Source: Erythrobacter ani (lineage in GTDB: Bacteria; Pseudomonadota; Alphaproteobacteria; Sphingomonadales; Sphingomonadaceae). From it: a stretch of DNA of 64,000 bases. Shown here in pieces: positions 1 through 9,560 of the stretch. The DNA lies in the NCBI RefSeq assembly GCF_019204025.1, contig NZ_JAGSPB010000002.1:1116001-1180000 (forward strand), in the 5' to 3' direction. The notes under the pieces are model-generated. The model saw only the letters and a list, made by a program, of their open reading frames with translations, was not told the DNA's origin and made no database searches. The number at the start of each line of letters is the position of its first letter. Position 1 is the first letter of the stretch. Made by a program: the position numbers and the translations under genes.

Positions 1-291
1 TACATGCTTTACCTTTATCGCCGCGTCGCTTTTGGCGTGCAAAAGAACGAAGACGCCGCCGCAATGCCCGACATCACTGCCCGCGAGTGGGCGATGATGG
101 CACCTATTGCCGCAGCGGTTCTGTGGATGGGTGTTTACCCTGAAAGCTTCCTTGCGCCGATGCGCGCCGACATCGCCGCGCTCGATGCCCGGATAGCATC
201 GGCTGCGCCCGCGAATGACAGCCAGCTTGCCGATGGTGCACCGCGTGCGGAAGCTGCGAATGCGATTGCGCATGAAGGGGGAGAGCACTGA
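1..291 (+). CDS. nuoM: NADH-quinone oxidoreductase subunit M, C-terminal end (partial)
   Basis: This is the last 96 codons of an ORF that enters from the left edge. One hydrophobic helix (about residues 28-42 of the visible part) is followed by an Ala/Asp-rich cytoplasmic tail. That fits the end of the proton-pumping antiporter-like subunit M of complex I. The assignment rests mainly on position: the stop overlaps the nuoN start by one base (TGATG), the usual NuoM-NuoN arrangement. The tail ending in HEGGEH is not diagnostic on its own. The rest of the nuo operon must lie upstream. Confidence 0.85.
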   Translation, partial: YMLYLYRRVAFGVQKNEDAAAMPDITAREWAMMAPIAAAVLWMGVYPESFLAPMRADIAALDARIASAAPANDSQLADGAPRAEAANAIAHEGGEH

Positions 292-1769
292 TGGATTTCT
301 CCTCTTCCTTTGCACTGATTGCGCCCGAACTGCTCCTTACCGGTACCGGTCTGGCGCTGCTCATGGTGGCCGCATGGGGCGGCGACAAGGCTGCGCGGTT
401 CGTCGCAATTGCAGCGGTGACGGCGTTGTTCGGCGCGGGCTTCATGCTCGTGCCCGGCCTTCACTTCGGCACCGATGGGCCCGAAACGATCGCATTCGGC
501 GGGCTCATGCGCGTCGATAGCTTCGCACTGTTCGCGAAAGCGCTCATTTACCTCGCCGCGATTGCCTGTCTCATGGTTGCCCCGGCATTCTTCAATTCGG
601 CCGCAGCCGGTCAGGAGCGGGGTCTGCGTTCGGAATATCCCGTGCTTATCCTGTTCGCGGCCCTCGGCATGAGCATCATGGTTTCAGCCGGCGATTTCAT
701 GACGCTTTACCTCGGCCTCGAGCTAAACAGCCTGGCATCATACGTTCTCGCCGCGATCCTGCGGCGCGACACGCGTTCGGCCGAGGCTGGTCTCAAATAT
801 TTCGTTCTGGGCGCGCTTGCATCGGGGATCCTGCTCTACGGCATGAGCCTGCTGTACGGTTTTACTGGAGGAACAGACTTTGCGACGGTCCGCGCCGGTC
901 TGACGGGCGAACTCGCAGTCGGTGCACTGTTCGGGCTGATCTTCGTCCTTGCAGGGCTGGCGTTCAAGATCGCAGCCGTGCCGTTCCATATGTGGACCCC
1001 GGACGTCTATGAGGGCGCTCCGACGCCGGTGACGATGTTCTTTGCCACCGCACCGAAAGTAGCAGCCGTTGCGTTGACTGCGCGCGTAGTGTTCGAAGTG
1101 TTCGGTGCGCAGGTCACCGCTTGGCAGCAAATCGTGATGTTCACCGCGCTCGCTTCGATCATCTTCGGTGCACTGGGAGCGATCGGTCAGGAAAACCTCA
1201 AACGCCTGCTTGCCTATTCGTCCATCAACAATGTCGGCTTCATCCTGCTCGGCCTCGCCGTCGCCAACGAAGCGGGCGCAAGCGCCATGCTGGTCTATCT
1301 GTTTATCTACGTCGCGATGAGCCTCGGCGGATTTACGGCATTGCTGATGCTGCGGAGCGAGGATGGCGACCTGTTTGAAACCTTTGCCGACATTCGCGGA
1401 CTTTCGGTGACCCAACCGGCAATCGCGTGGTGCCTGCTGCTCTTCATGTTCAGCCTCGCCGGAATTCCGCCGCTGCTCGGTTTCTACAGCAAATTCGTAG
1501 TCTTTCAGGCGACGGTTGAAGCGGGCCTGGTAGCGTTTGGTGCGATCGCGATCGCGGCGAGTGTGATCGGCGCATTTTATTACATCAAATTCGTCAAGGT
1601 CATGTTCTTCGATGAGCCGGCCGATGTGGTGAAGGGATCGAGCGGAACCGCGCATTGGGCGCTGCTGTTCCTGACTGCGGCGATCATCTCACCTCTTGGA
1701 TACCTGCTCACACCGTCGCTTACCGATCTTGCCGACAAGGCTGCAGCGGCCCTGTTCCTGGCGGTTTGA
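291..1769 (+). CDS. nuoN: NADH-quinone oxidoreductase subunit N
   Basis: A 492-residue, very hydrophobic protein with about 14 predicted membrane helices, the normal size for NuoN. It is one of the three antiporter-like proton-pumping subunits of respiratory complex I in the inner membrane. Family hallmarks are visible: the Lys-containing stretch AGLAFKIAAVPFHMWTPDVY and the loop-helix segment ENLKRLLAYSSINNVGF. The start overlaps the nuoM stop (TGATG), so translation is probably coupled. The nuo operon runs on into birA, with which the nuoN stop overlaps by 4 bases. Confidence 0.97.
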   Translation: MDFSSSFALIAPELLLTGTGLALLMVAAWGGDKAARFVAIAAVTALFGAGFMLVPGLHFGTDGPETIAFGGLMRVDSFALFAKALIYLAAIACLMVAPAFFNSAAAGQERGLRSEYPVLILFAALGMSIMVSAGDFMTLYLGLELNSLASYVLAAILRRDTRSAEAGLKYFVLGALASGILLYGMSLLYGFTGGTDFATVRAGLTGELAVGALFGLIFVLAGLAFKIAAVPFHMWTPDVYEGAPTPVTMFFATAPKVAAVALTARVVFEVFGAQVTAWQQIVMFTALASIIFGALGAIGQENLKRLLAYSSINNVGFILLGLAVANEAGASAMLVYLFIYVAMSLGGFTALLMLRSEDGDLFETFADIRGLSVTQPAIAWCLLLFMFSLAGIPPLLGFYSKFVVFQATVEAGLVAFGAIAIAASVIGAFYYIKFVKVMFFDEPADVVKGSSGTAHWALLFLTAAIISPLGYLLTPSLTDLADKAAAALFLAV

Positions 1770-2491
1770 ACCCTGCTACCATCATCACCGTCGTATCCGA
1801 GACGGGATCGACCAACGCCGATCTCGCCGCGGCGATCAGGCGCGGTGAGAGACAATCGGAAGGCGCGTGGCTGGTCGCAGAACGCCAGACCGCTGGCCGT
1901 GGTCGTCAGGGGCGCGAATGGTTCGATGGCTTCGGCAACTTCATGGGTTCGACGGTCGTCGAATTGAAGGAAGGGGACAAGGCACCGGCGACCCTGTCCT
2001 TCGCGGCGGCCTTGGCGGTTAACGACGCGGTCGAAAATGCGATTGGCGGCGCGGGCAAGGTCGAGCTCAAATGGCCGAACGACGTCATGCTGGACGGCGG
2101 TAAGCTCTCGGGCATCCTACTCGAAATGGTCGATGACCATGTGATTGTAGGAATTGGTGTCAATCTGGCGCAGGCGCCGAGCTTGCCTGACCGCAAGGCC
2201 GCAGCGATCGCGGACGTGACGAGCGCTCCGGCGCCGCAGCAATTCGCCCAGGCACTCGCAGGCTCATTCGCCCGCCAGCTTCACCTCTGGCGCAACAATA
2301 ACCTTGCCGACCTGCTAACCCGTTTTCTGAAGCGCTCGCTCCATGCTCAAGGTGCACCTGTCAGAGTGCATGATGGAGATGGTGAATGTGTCGATGGGAC
2401 TTTCGCCGGGCTGGAAGAAAGCGACGGCGCACTTCGCCTTCGCTTGGCGGATGGCTCTGAACGTGTCATTCGCGCCGGAGATATCTCGTAG
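1766..2491 (+). CDS. birA: Biotin--[acetyl-CoA-carboxylase] ligase, monofunctional
   Basis: This enzyme activates biotin to biotinyl-AMP and attaches it to the carboxyl carrier protein of acetyl-CoA carboxylase. The ligase signature GRGRQGR lies at about residues 44-50, followed by [20 protein letters not shown] with the conserved KWPND and the lysine that binds the adenylate. There is no N-terminal helix-turn-helix, so it is a ligase only and not a BirA repressor. The open frame extends back to 1655, but the upstream part reads through nuoN out of frame. I place the start at the TTG at 1766, which overlaps the nuoN stop (TTGA) and gives 241 residues beginning [17 protein letters not shown]. 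Genes downstream of nuoN in this order are common in Alphaproteobacteria. Confidence 0.92.
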   Translation: MNPATIITVVSETGSTNADLAAAIRRGERQSEGAWLVAERQTAGRGRQGREWFDGFGNFMGSTVVELKEGDKAPATLSFAAALAVNDAVENAIGGAGKVELKWPNDVMLDGGKLSGILLEMVDDHVIVGIGVNLAQAPSLPDRKAAAIADVTSAPAPQQFAQALAGSFARQLHLWRNNNLADLLTRFLKRSLHAQGAPVRVHDGDGECVDGTFAGLEESDGALRLRLADGSERVIRAGDIS

Positions 2492-2502
2492 GAGAGGATG
2501 CC

Positions 2503-3294
2503 ATGCTTCTGGCCGCCGATGTAGGAAACACCAATGTGGTATTTGCGCTGTTCGAACCGAACGGGGAGGGCGGCTTCACTGCGCGTGCGCGCTGGCGCAT
2601 AGCCAGCGACCCCCGCCGCACGGGCGACGAATACGCCGTGTGGCTGCTGCAATTGCTTTCGATCGAGGGGGTGAGCCGCGAAGAAATCACGCAGATCGTC
2701 TTCGCCTCTGTCGTGCCGCGCGCGGATCATAATCTCAGTGTACTCGCCCAGAAATATTTCGGTATCACCCCGCTGAAGGCGGGCGAGGGCAAGGCGGCGT
2801 GGCAATTTGAGATCGATGTCGATCAACCAAGCTCGCTCGGCGCAGACCGGGCCTTGAATATCCTTGCCGCGCACCGCAAATATGGAGGTGACCTGATCGT
2901 CATCGATTTTGGCACTGCGACCAAGTTCGAAGCGATCGATTTCAACGGTACCTATAAAGGCGGCTCGATAGCGCCGGGAATCAACCTCTCTCTCGACGCG
3001 TTGGTCGGCAAGACGGCGAAACTACCCCGTATCGCTATCCGCGCCCCAGCTTCCACAAGCGTTATCGGACGCAACACAGAGGATCAGATGCTGATCGGAG
3101 TGTTCTGGGGCTATGTCGCCATGATGGAGGGCATCGTTGAGCGCATGAAGGTCGAGATCGGTCGACCCGCTAAGGTTGTTGCAACAGGCGGGTTGGCGAT
3201 ACTTTTCGACGATGCGACCGAAATTTTCGATTACGTCGATGCCGACCTCACGATTGAGGGGCTTGCCATTCTGGCTGAGCAGGCATCGGGCTGA
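2503..3294 (+). CDS. coaX: Type III pantothenate kinase
   Basis: Phosphorylates pantothenate in the first step of coenzyme A synthesis. It is the CoaX type, insensitive to CoA feedback, and belongs to the ASKHA fold. Visible family motifs are [12 protein letters not shown] at residues 5-16 (phosphate-binding Asp), [20 protein letters not shown] and [15 protein letters not shown]. At 263 residues it is the typical length. A ribosome site (GGAGAGG) sits just upstream, and only 11 bases separate it from birA, so both probably belong to the tail of the nuo operon. Confidence 0.95.
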   Translation: MLLAADVGNTNVVFALFEPNGEGGFTARARWRIASDPRRTGDEYAVWLLQLLSIEGVSREEITQIVFASVVPRADHNLSVLAQKYFGITPLKAGEGKAAWQFEIDVDQPSSLGADRALNILAAHRKYGGDLIVIDFGTATKFEAIDFNGTYKGGSIAPGINLSLDALVGKTAKLPRIAIRAPASTSVIGRNTEDQMLIGVFWGYVAMMEGIVERMKVEIGRPAKVVATGGLAILFDDATEIFDYVDADLTIEGLAILAEQASG

Positions 3295-3327
3295 TTATCA
3301 CTCAAATACAAAGATTTATGAAGCTAA

Positions 3328-4995
3328 GTGAAAAAGAACTTTAAACCCGAGAACGAACTGCTTTTCCTTGCCCTAGGTGGCTCTGGAGAGATTGGCATGA
3401 ACGTTAATCTCTATGGCTGCGATGGCAAATGGCTGATGGTCGACCTCGGCATGACCTTCTCAGGAAACGAATATCCCGGCGTGGACCTTGTCTTCGCCGA
3501 TCTCGATTTCATCGAAGAGAGAACACGCGATCTGCTCGGGATCGTGCTGACCCATGCGCATGAAGATCACATCGGGGCGGTTCCCTACTTCGCTGGCGAA
3601 CTGGGAGTGCCGCTTTATGCGACGCCGTTCACAGCCGATCTGGTCGCGCGTAAGCTCGACGAGGCAGGGCTGCTCGGCAAGGTGAAGCTGAATATCATCG
3701 AAGAAGACCATGGACAGTTGGACATCGGCCCGTTTTCGGTAACTTACATCCCGCTCGCCCATTCGATTGCCGAAGGCAACGCCCTGCTGATCGACACGCC
3801 TTACGGCCGCGTATTCCACACCGGCGACTGGAAGCTCGACGAAGATCCGATCATCGGTGAGCCAACGACCGAAGAGGAACTCCGCGCAATTGGTGCGGAA
3901 GGTGTTCACACGCTCGTGTGCGATTCAACCAATGTGTTCAATCCCAACCCCTCGGGGTCTGAAGGAGGCGTGCATCAGGCTCTGATGGAAGAGGTCGCCC
4001 GGCATAGTGGGAAGCGCGTCCTGGTCACCACATTTGCAAGCAATGTTGCGCGCTTGCAGACGCTCGGCGAAGTGGCCCGCGAAACGGGAAGGCAGGTCTG
4101 CGTCGCAGGTCGTTCTCTCGACCGGATCATCGAAGTCGCGCAGGATAACGGCTATCTCGAGGATTTCCCCGAAACGGTCGATTTCGACACCGCGATGAGC
4201 TTGCCTCGCGGCGAAATACTCATCCTTGCAACGGGCGGTCAGGGAGAGCCGCGCGCCGCGCTGTCACGAATTGCCGACAGCAACCACCCGATCGAGCTGA
4301 CCGGAGGCGATGTGGTGCTGTTCTCGTCTCGCCAGATCCCGGGTAACGAGATTGCCATTGGCAAGATCCAGAACATGCTGGCCGCACGAGGCATTACGAT
4401 GGTGACCGACCGCCAGGCAGGCATCCATGTTTCAGGCCACCCGGGACGCCCCGAACTCGAAGCGCTTTACGAGTGGCTCCAGCCAGAAGTGCTCGTGCCG
4501 GTGCACGGCGAAATCCGTCATATGCGCGAGCAAGCCAAGGTTGGGAAAGAGAGCGGCATTCCGCACAACATCGTCCAATCCAACGGCGATATCGTGCGCC
4601 TCGCCCCCGGTGAGCCCGGACGCTTGGCGCAGGTGCGCCATGGCCGCCTTGTCCTGGACGGCGACATCATCACCCCTGCCGATGGCGAGGCAGTTACGAT
4701 GCGCCGCCGCATTGCCGCGGAAGGCGTTATCGTCGTCGTGCTTTACCGCGGGGAGGCGCCTGCGATCGAGGCGATAGGACTGCCTTTGGACGAAGACCTC
4801 CCAGAGTTCGTAGAAGAAGCCCAGGAAGATATCCTAAAAGCCATTGGCAAGCTCAAGGGCAAGAATGCCCAAGATCCAGCGGACGTCCACGAAGCCGCCC
4901 GGCTTGCCGCACGCCGCGCAGCTCGCCGCTGGGCTGGGAAGAGCCCCCAAGTCCGCGTCATTATGCCCGGGCGGATCAAGGAAGGTCGGCGCTGA
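3328..4995 (+). CDS. rnj: Ribonuclease J
   Basis: A cytoplasmic 5'-3' exonuclease/endonuclease of the metallo-beta-lactamase/beta-CASP family, involved in RNA decay and rRNA maturation. The zinc-binding HAHEDH motif is at residues 76-81. Later metal ligands are in PLAHSIAEGN and HTGDWKLD, and the beta-CASP region ends with HVSGHPGRPE and PVHGEIRHM. The 555-residue length fits RNase J and not the shorter MBL hydrolases. The start is a GTG at 3328; the ATG ten bases upstream opens only a nine-codon frame. Alphaproteobacteria commonly carry rnj downstream of coaX, as here. Confidence 0.95.
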   Translation: MKKNFKPENELLFLALGGSGEIGMNVNLYGCDGKWLMVDLGMTFSGNEYPGVDLVFADLDFIEERTRDLLGIVLTHAHEDHIGAVPYFAGELGVPLYATPFTADLVARKLDEAGLLGKVKLNIIEEDHGQLDIGPFSVTYIPLAHSIAEGNALLIDTPYGRVFHTGDWKLDEDPIIGEPTTEEELRAIGAEGVHTLVCDSTNVFNPNPSGSEGGVHQALMEEVARHSGKRVLVTTFASNVARLQTLGEVARETGRQVCVAGRSLDRIIEVAQDNGYLEDFPETVDFDTAMSLPRGEILILATGGQGEPRAALSRIADSNHPIELTGGDVVLFSSRQIPGNEIAIGKIQNMLAARGITMVTDRQAGIHVSGHPGRPELEALYEWLQPEVLVPVHGEIRHMREQAKVGKESGIPHNIVQSNGDIVRLAPGEPGRLAQVRHGRLVLDGDIITPADGEAVTMRRRIAAEGVIVVVLYRGEAPAIEAIGLPLDEDLPEFVEEAQEDILKAIGKLKGKNAQDPADVHEAARLAARRAARRWAGKSPQVRVIMPGRIKEGRR

Positions 4996-5285
4996 TGGCA
5001 TGGACGTCGATCCTGGCGATCTACTTCCTGATCTGGGTCATGACCGCTTTCGTCATGCTGCCGTTTGGTGTGCGAACCGCCGATGAAGCGGGGGTCGACA
5101 TCGTACCGGGGCAAGCGGAAAGCGCCCCGGTCAGCTTCCGGCCCGGCAAGCTAGCCATCCGCGCGACGGTGATTGCCAGCGTGCTCACTACGCTGTTCGT
5201 GCTCAATTACGAGTATGGATGGGTCGGGGTGGATGTTTTCGACATCCTGCCCGAACCCCCGAGCCACGTGGGATCGCGCGATTAG
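4995..5285 (+). CDS. DUF1467 family small membrane protein
   Basis: A 96-residue protein with two hydrophobic segments (about 4-22 and 52-72) joined by a loop containing LPFGVRTADEAG and VPGQAESAPV. This is the pattern of the DUF1467 family, which is widespread in Alphaproteobacteria and of unknown function. Its start overlaps the RNase J stop by one base (TGATG), suggesting it is translated from the same message. The stop codon overlaps by four bases the stop of the convergent coiled-coil gene. Confidence 0.85.
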   Translation: MAWTSILAIYFLIWVMTAFVMLPFGVRTADEAGVDIVPGQAESAPVSFRPGKLAIRATVIASVLTTLFVLNYEYGWVGVDVFDILPEPPSHVGSRD

Positions 5286-7840
5286 GCGCGCAAGCGTTCA
5301 ATGGCTTGGGCCAAAACCACGTAAAGCTTGCCCATATCCGAGCCCAAAACCGTCACGCCGAGAGCGTGGCCATCGCGGGTCGAAAGCATCGAACGCAGCA
5401 TCTTCTCGAAATCATGGATATAGCGGCTGACGTTCGCTCTGAACGTCTCGTCGTTCTGATAAAGATCGGCGATTTCGCGCGCCTCTCCGTTATCGATAAG
5501 GCGAACAGCACGGCGGGTAAATATGCCCCTATCTCCTTTGAGATAGGCATCCCACGCGGTGTCGGTGACATCTTGCGACAGAGCGCCGGTTATGTCGATC
5601 GCATTGGAATTCAGGCCGTCGGTTATCAGGGCCATGCGGCGGGAGAAGTCGTTGTTCACCTGTTCCTCGGCCAATTCGCGTGCTCGCGCGACACGCTGTT
5701 CGAGGTTTCCAGTGAGCTCGTTCACCTTGGCGAGTTGATCGCGCAGCTGGATGGTAGCTTCGCGCCCGACGCCTGAGGCATGAACAGCTGCCTCCTCTAG
5801 CTTACTGATTGTCTCCGAACTCTGGGTGCGCAGTGACCTCTCGAGCGCTTCGACAGCATCTGTGCTGATCGTATCGGCGAGCCCCGCGACTTTGTCACGA
5901 GCCCCCTCATCAAGCGCTGCAAAAGCAGAGCGTGTTGCATTCTCCAGCGTGCCAAGTGCCTGGCGAAGTGTTTCCTGCGTTTTCTCGCCAAAAGAAGCCC
6001 CTTCGCTCGAAAGCTTTGCAAATCCAGCTCTAAGGCCCTGCAACTTCGCCAGCGTGTCCTCGGACTGTTCGTTCAGCTTCGATTGCAGCGCGTCGATGGA
6101 GGAGTCGGTTTCCGAAAGCGCCTCTTGGGTTTTGATCAGGTAATCACTGAGATCGCCGCTTTGCTGGGTCGTGCGGGAAATAGCGCTGCTCAGCGCTTCT
6201 GCGCGCTCTTCCACATTGCCAAGATCGTTCGCTGCAACCCCGATTGCCTCGGGCAGATCTTCTCGGCTGTATTTCGCGCCCGACTGGATGATTTCCAGCA
6301 GACGGATGCCAGCATCGGTCAGGCTCGTTAGCTGAGCTTCCGTCTCTGACAGGGCTGCACGTTTCTGGGCGAGTTGTTCGTCGAGCTCGCGCATGCCAAG
6401 GCTAAGGCTCGCGCGCGTTTCGTCACCCTGTTTGCTGATTGCGCCGATCAACGCCCCCAACTGATCGAGCTGGTCGGTCATATCCTGACTGTGGGCGATC
6501 AGCTTGGCAGTTTCCGCCGTCTGGGCTTCGCGTCTTTCCGCGATCGCCTCGTCAAGTCCGGCAAGCCTTTGCGACAGCACCTCGCTTGCCTGCGCTTCGC
6601 GTGTATCGAAGTCGGCCTGCCTGCGCTCGATTTCCTCGTTGAAGCGGTGGTCTCTCTGAGCGAACAATTCATCGAAGCGGCTGACTTCATCCCGCAGCTC
6701 CTCCAACCGACTTTTGGCCGCTGCCGATGCATGCTGATCGAGCTTATCGAGCGAATCGACGGTCATGCCAACGTCGTCGTGCAACCTTTCCTTCGACTGG
6801 TGCAATTGTTCCATCGCTGCGACTTCGGCGTCGCGCAACTTGGTCGAAACCGCTTTCGTTTCGGCCTGAAGAAGGGTGATGCGCTCGCTGAGCGCGCCAA
6901 GTGCCATTTCTTCCGAACTTTCGACCTCGTCCCGATAGGTTTTCGTTTTCGCTTGCAGCATTTCGAAGCGATTTGCGACAAGTGCCTCGATCTTGGAAAG
7001 CTGGGTCTCGAAAACCGAAAGTGTCTCTCCAACCCGTTTTCCGAGTGCGTTGACCTGGACTTCGCTGGCCGACCCGAATTCATTCAATCGTTCGAACCCG
7101 CTAATGAGCTTTTCCACCTGCTCATGCGCTGTCCGACCGGCGTTTCCGACCTGGTTCGACACGTCACGCGCCGAATTCGCAACGACTGGCAAATCGTCGC
7201 GCAGTTTGGTCATGTTGGAAAGCGCGGCCTCACTGGTACTCCCTATGCGGTCCACCTGCTCCCCGTTCGTATGGATCAGATCCTGCAGTTCCGCAGCATG
7301 CGCCGAAATCTTCTCGCTCGCAATTCGCCCAAGGGATTCGAGTTCCAGTGATTGCGCCCCAAGGAATTCGCGCGCCATGCTGAGCTCGCGGTTCACGACA
7401 TTCAGTCGGCGCTCCAATTGGGCACTTTCATGGCTGAGCATTGCGGCGGTATCTGCAAAACGCTGCGCTTCCGACCGAGAATTGCGCATGCCGATCAACC
7501 ACGCGATACCAACGAGCAGTACCGGGACCGACCAATCGATGATCCAGCGCGTCCACTGAGCCGGTGGGGTTTCTGCCGCGGCCAGCAATTCGGCACGCAT
7601 TGCCCATCCATAAAGCGCGGTCCAAGCAATGCTGGCGGCAATGGCGAGCGCGGGAAGGAACCAACCGAAACGTGATCGCTCGTCGACGATGTCTTCGTCG
7701 TAAACTTCCGATTCTGCCAAATCGTAGGTCTCAGCTGCTGCGTCTGCGGAAGCGGCGCTGTCTTCCGTCGTCGCGATTTCGACTGAGCTGCCATCGGGTT
7801 CTGGCCCGATGGCGCGAATGGTGTGATTTCCTCCGGTCAT
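5282..7840 (-). CDS. Membrane-anchored long coiled-coil protein, function unknown
   Basis: An 852-residue protein. After an acidic, Ala-rich cytoplasmic N-terminus (residues 1-57) come two membrane helices (about 58-80 and 99-118). Then follow roughly 650 residues rich in Ala, Glu, Gln, Leu and Ser with continuous heptad-like spacing, and a compact, less repetitive C-terminal part from about residue 755 (around DAYLKGDRGIFTRRAVRLID). I recognise no enzymatic motif. The architecture resembles structural or scaffolding membrane proteins, or methyl-accepting-protein-like coils without a signalling tip. It is a single-gene unit, convergent with DUF1467 and divergent from the Hpt-like gene. Similar proteins occur as uncharacterised ATPase/hypothetical annotations in sphingomonads; I see no P-loop. 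Confidence 0.75.
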   Translation of the reverse strand: MTGGNHTIRAIGPEPDGSSVEIATTEDSAASADAAAETYDLAESEVYDEDIVDERSRFGWFLPALAIAASIAWTALYGWAMRAELLAAAETPPAQWTRWIIDWSVPVLLVGIAWLIGMRNSRSEAQRFADTAAMLSHESAQLERRLNVVNRELSMAREFLGAQSLELESLGRIASEKISAHAAELQDLIHTNGEQVDRIGSTSEAALSNMTKLRDDLPVVANSARDVSNQVGNAGRTAHEQVEKLISGFERLNEFGSASEVQVNALGKRVGETLSVFETQLSKIEALVANRFEMLQAKTKTYRDEVESSEEMALGALSERITLLQAETKAVSTKLRDAEVAAMEQLHQSKERLHDDVGMTVDSLDKLDQHASAAAKSRLEELRDEVSRFDELFAQRDHRFNEEIERRQADFDTREAQASEVLSQRLAGLDEAIAERREAQTAETAKLIAHSQDMTDQLDQLGALIGAISKQGDETRASLSLGMRELDEQLAQKRAALSETEAQLTSLTDAGIRLLEIIQSGAKYSREDLPEAIGVAANDLGNVEERAEALSSAISRTTQQSGDLSDYLIKTQEALSETDSSIDALQSKLNEQSEDTLAKLQGLRAGFAKLSSEGASFGEKTQETLRQALGTLENATRSAFAALDEGARDKVAGLADTISTDAVEALERSLRTQSSETISKLEEAAVHASGVGREATIQLRDQLAKVNELTGNLEQRVARARELAEEQVNNDFSRRMALITDGLNSNAIDITGALSQDVTDTAWDAYLKGDRGIFTRRAVRLIDNGEAREIADLYQNDETFRANVSRYIHDFEKMLRSMLSTRDGHALGVTVLGSDMGKLYVVLAQAIERLRA

Positions 7841-7910
7841 CTCAGTAAGATACCACAGGATCGGTCAGGATAAACCCCGCTTTAACCTTACGGCGTTTAA
7901 GCCGCACCAC

Positions 7911-8210
7911 ATGGCTTATGAAAATGGTGCACTCGATGCGACTCTGGCTGCTGCCGCAGGCGATGATCCTGCGCTGATTCGGGAGCTTCGTGGTGCCTTT
8001 TTCGAAAGCGCGAGCAAGCAGCTCGATCTCCTCAAACGCTCGCGCTGCGACGGGAATTGGAACGTCGCGGCATTGCGATTGAAAGGCTTGGCGGCGAGTT
8101 TTCATTCGGAGGAACTGATGGTGGCCGCCGAAAACGCTCTCAGTTCGGCCCCTGGAGAGCCTGCAGCGATCAGGGGCATCGAGGACGTGCTTGGAAGTTT
8201 CTCCGCATAA
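7911..8210 (+). CDS. Hpt-like four-helix protein lacking the phospho-accepting histidine
   Basis: A 99-residue, all-helical protein whose middle, AALRLKGLAASFHSEEL at residues 53-69, lines up with the phosphotransfer (Hpt) signature A-H-x-L-K-G-x-S. The LKG core and following helix are kept, but the residue in the histidine position is Leu55. There is a His at residue 65, which is out of register. So it should not relay phosphate in the usual way; it may be a binding partner or pseudo-Hpt. It is the first gene of a plus-strand group that ends with a histidine-kinase-like protein that also lacks its histidine. Function is otherwise unknown. Confidence 0.7.
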   Translation: MAYENGALDATLAAAAGDDPALIRELRGAFFESASKQLDLLKRSRCDGNWNVAALRLKGLAASFHSEELMVAAENALSSAPGEPAAIRGIEDVLGSFSA

Positions 8211-8323
8211 AGCCGCCGATATCCCGATTGCCCCTCACGCAATTACGGGAAATCGCGACGTCATGCTTGAAGCGAACATGGCAAGGCGGGTAGCGAGGGG
8301 ACTTAACTGAAAAGGTCCCGAGC

Positions 8324-9520
8324 TTGATTACCGCTGTCCTGTCGGCCCGCAAACGCACCGAAGCTGGAGAACTGCGCGCGGGATTGACGCTGAATGGGCG
8401 GTCAGTCCTGGTCTGGCAGGCCGAGACACTGCGCAAGCTGGGTGCCGAGCGGTTTGTTTGCCTTCACGAATATCCATGCGAAGAGACCGATGAGCTAAGG
8501 GAGCATGTGGAATCGCTTGGTTGCGCATTCCATGCTGTCCAGACTCATGCTCAGTTGATCGCGCACCTTCACTCGGACGATCTGCTCATTTTCATGGCGG
8601 ACGGACTGGTGGCAGATGAAAGGATTTCCCGGAGCCTGTTGTCGTCATCCCAAGGCCCCGTGAAGGGCATCCTCACCTTGCCATCCAATCACGAACTGGC
8701 GCAGGCGTTCCCGGAAGATTTCGAGCGCATCGATGCGACTCGGAATTGGGGTGGTCTGGCGGTTGTGCCGGCAGCGATTGCACAAAGGCTGGGTGAGCTG
8801 CCGCCAGACGGTGAAGTTCTTTCGCTGCTGTTGAGGATTGCCCTGCAAGCCCGCACTCCGATGATCGCGCTTCCTCCGGAAGAGATCGATGAAGGCGACT
8901 GGCTGATAACCCGTAGCGTTGCGGCCGCCCGATCGTATCAGCGTGCGATTCTGGAGAGATACTCGGAAGATATCCCCTGGACGGCGCCATTCGATGCGAT
9001 GGCTTCACAGATGGTTCAGCGATTGACCCCGTCCGGACTGCCTTGGGGCGCGACGATCAGTTTGGCTGCAGCGGCCACATTGCACGTGAGTGCTGGGTTG
9101 CTCGCTTGGAACGGGTTCGCGGGTTGGGCGATTACCGCTGCTGCCGTGGGGGTTTTCATGTTCTCCCTGGCCTCGACATGGAGGCGTCTGCAATCGGCGA
9201 TTTTTGGAACGGGCCATGGTGAAGCTCGATCACGACTTTTCGGCCCCGCGATCACGATTGCCACGATTGCCGTGTTGTTTCTGGCGACATTGGATCAGGC
9301 AACGCTCCCGGCATTGCTCGCGCTTCCGGTCCTCGCCATCGGGCTCTCGATACTCGCCAGCAAGGATGTATCGCCCTTTTTGCGTGCTTTCTGGAACGAC
9401 AGGACGCTGCACCTCGCAATGCTGGCAGGATGCGCATTTGGCGGTTTGCTCTCCGAGGGTCTTGCATTGATGGCACTTGCGGCTCTGTCTCAGTTGATGC
9501 TTCGCGCATCTCGAGACTAA
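8324..9520 (+). CDS. Nucleotidyltransferase-like N-terminus fused to a membrane domain, unknown function
   Basis: 398 residues beginning at a TTG. Residues 1-210 read like a degenerate nucleotidyltransferase (GT-A) fold: an N-terminal beta strand and loop (ITAVLSARKR), then LTLNGRSVLVWQAETLRKLG, then an acidic strand LIFMADGLV and a strand GGLAVVP. The canonical GxGxR-type nucleotide loop is missing. Residues about 240-395 hold five or six hydrophobic segments with short loops. No CDP-alcohol phosphotransferase motif is visible in the membrane part, which argues against a polar-headgroup lipid synthase. It lies 113 bases after the Hpt-like gene and 40 before the next, in the same direction. 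It is not recognised beyond this. Confidence 0.6.
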   Translation: MITAVLSARKRTEAGELRAGLTLNGRSVLVWQAETLRKLGAERFVCLHEYPCEETDELREHVESLGCAFHAVQTHAQLIAHLHSDDLLIFMADGLVADERISRSLLSSSQGPVKGILTLPSNHELAQAFPEDFERIDATRNWGGLAVVPAAIAQRLGELPPDGEVLSLLLRIALQARTPMIALPPEEIDEGDWLITRSVAAARSYQRAILERYSEDIPWTAPFDAMASQMVQRLTPSGLPWGATISLAAAATLHVSAGLLAWNGFAGWAITAAAVGVFMFSLASTWRRLQSAIFGTGHGEARSRLFGPAITIATIAVLFLATLDQATLPALLALPVLAIGLSILASKDVSPFLRAFWNDRTLHLAMLAGCAFGGLLSEGLALMALAALSQLMLRASRD

Positions 9521-9560
9521 GCTAACGCGGGCTTAACCAAACCCGTGTAAGGGCAGTTCA

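Noticed and set aside
6374..7351. A 325-residue plus-strand open frame over the coiled-coil gene
   Set aside because: Antisense to a heptad-rich gene whose codon pattern leaves the other strand open; Cys/Arg/Phe-rich and motif-free.
7880..7904. Two TTAA words upstream of the Hpt-like gene, resembling a CtrA site
   Set aside because: They are 11 bases apart; the consensus needs seven.
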